From an uncultured Flavobacteriaceae bacterium (GTDB taxonomy: Bacteria > Bacteroidota > Bacteroidia > Flavobacteriales > Flavobacteriaceae), in the NCBI GenBank assembly GCA_913065125.1, contig CAJYAG010000003.1:124001-188000 (forward strand): a DNA stretch of 64,000 bases, read 5' to 3'. This document shows, piece by piece, positions 63,524 through 64,000 of the stretch (position 1 is its first letter; every line of letters begins with the position of its first letter). The position numbers and the translations under genes are program-made. The notes beneath the pieces are model-generated. The model searched no databases. It saw only the letters and a program-made list of their open reading frames with translations, and had not been told where the DNA came from.

Positions 63524-64000
63524 TTAAGATTTGAATAATTCTTCAACAATAGAAATTGCTTCAGGTAAACAAAAAACAATGGCTTTGTCACCAGTTTTTA
63601 TTTGAAAGTTACCAAAAGACATCAATGCTTCTCCATCTCTTATAATTCCACCAAAAACTGCTTCTCGTGGAAATTTTAATTCTTTGATTGGTTTTTTAGT
63701 TACTTTAGAGTTTTGCTTAACTTCAAACTCAAAAATTTCTGCATCTATATTGTGTAAATTAGCAAGGGCAAGTACTTCGCCTTTTCTAATATGTTTAAAA
63801 ATACTACTTGCTGCTAATAATTTTTTGTTGATTAACGTATCAATTCCAATAGTTTGAGATATGTTCATATAATCCATGTTCTCTACTAAGGCAATTGTTT
63901 TTTTAACACCTTTAGATTTTGCAACTAAACAAGACATTATGTTGGTTTCAGAATTGCCAGTTACAGCAATAAAGGCATCCATTTCTCTAATGTTTTCTTC
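63524..64000 (-). CDS. trkA: TrkA, potassium uptake regulator (3' part of gene)
   Basis: The C-terminal 158 residues are visible; the start lies outside the window, as the frame stays open to base 64000. The visible part covers the end of the second NAD-binding RCK domain (MDAFIAVTGNSETNIMSCLV) and the TrkA_C domain (EVKQNSKVTKKPIKELKFP, then GDKAIVFC). It gates TrkH in response to nucleotide binding on the cytoplasmic face. Confidence 0.93.
   Translation of the reverse strand, partial: EENIREMDAFIAVTGNSETNIMSCLVAKSKGVKKTIALVENMDYMNISQTIGIDTLINKKLLAASSIFKHIRKGEVLALANLHNIDAEIFEFEVKQNSKVTKKPIKELKFPREAVFGGIIRDGEALMSFGNFQIKTGDKAIVFCLPEAISIVEELFKS

Overview
The window is an AT-rich stretch of chromosome from the Bacteroidota, most likely a marine member of the Flavobacteriaceae such as a relative of Polaribacter or Tenacibaculum. 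The genus is an inference. The family is supported by three things: promoters of the Bacteroidota type (TTTG, 19 bases, TAnnTTTG), a secreted protein with a type IX secretion (T9SS) sorting tail, and genes typical of the group (fused secDF, DUF5916, DUF6588, a tricorn-like S41 protease, a TPR protein paired with an outer-membrane barrel). Most of the window is housekeeping sequence. I see no insertion sequence, prophage, CRISPR array, rRNA or tRNA. The only standard RNA gene is tmRNA.

Layout. 1-6.1 kb: end of a zinc metalloprotease gene, a DUF5916 surface protein, an esterase lipoprotein and lysS. 6.1-6.6 kb: a probable small RNA and clustered repeats. 6.6-8.3 kb: a DUF456 membrane protein and two paralogous TonB-C-like envelope proteins. 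8.5-13.8 kb: obgE, adk, hpt and secDF. 14-20 kb: fhs, mdh, a DUF6588 protein and gyrB. 20.2-25.4 kb: pyruvate carboxylase and asnB. 25.6-32.7 kb: the complete trp operon (leader peptide, trpE-G-D-C-F-B-A), followed by an FKBP lipoprotein. 33-45 kb: envelope proteases and hydrolases, a barrel/TPR pair. 45-49 kb: an FtsE-like ATPase, two glycosyltransferases, msrA and msrB. 49.2-49.7 kb: tmRNA. 49.8-57 kb: a saccharopine-dehydrogenase-like enzyme, small proteins, kdsA, an M28 peptidase and mpl. 57.1-59.6 kb: a small locus that looks like a modified-peptide (RiPP) system. 59.6-64 kb: a T9SS cargo protein and the TrkH/TrkA potassium uptake genes.

Three things stand out. First, a 58-codon gene at 59423-59599 encodes a leader-plus-short-core peptide. 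It is separated by a terminator hairpin from a gene for an HPr-kinase-like protein with a PqqD-like N-terminus, which overlaps a nucleotidyltransferase gene. Kinases and nucleotidyltransferases of these families modify some lasso peptides, but no lasso cyclase or protease is present here, so this could be an undescribed minimal peptide-modification system. Second, the trp operon begins with a peptide containing three consecutive Trp codons, placed almost at the predicted transcription start and followed by competing hairpins and a terminator: classical ribosome-mediated attenuation. Third, palindromic dispersed repeats sit in every gap of the trp operon, and two such palindromes appear to have been absorbed in frame into trpF.
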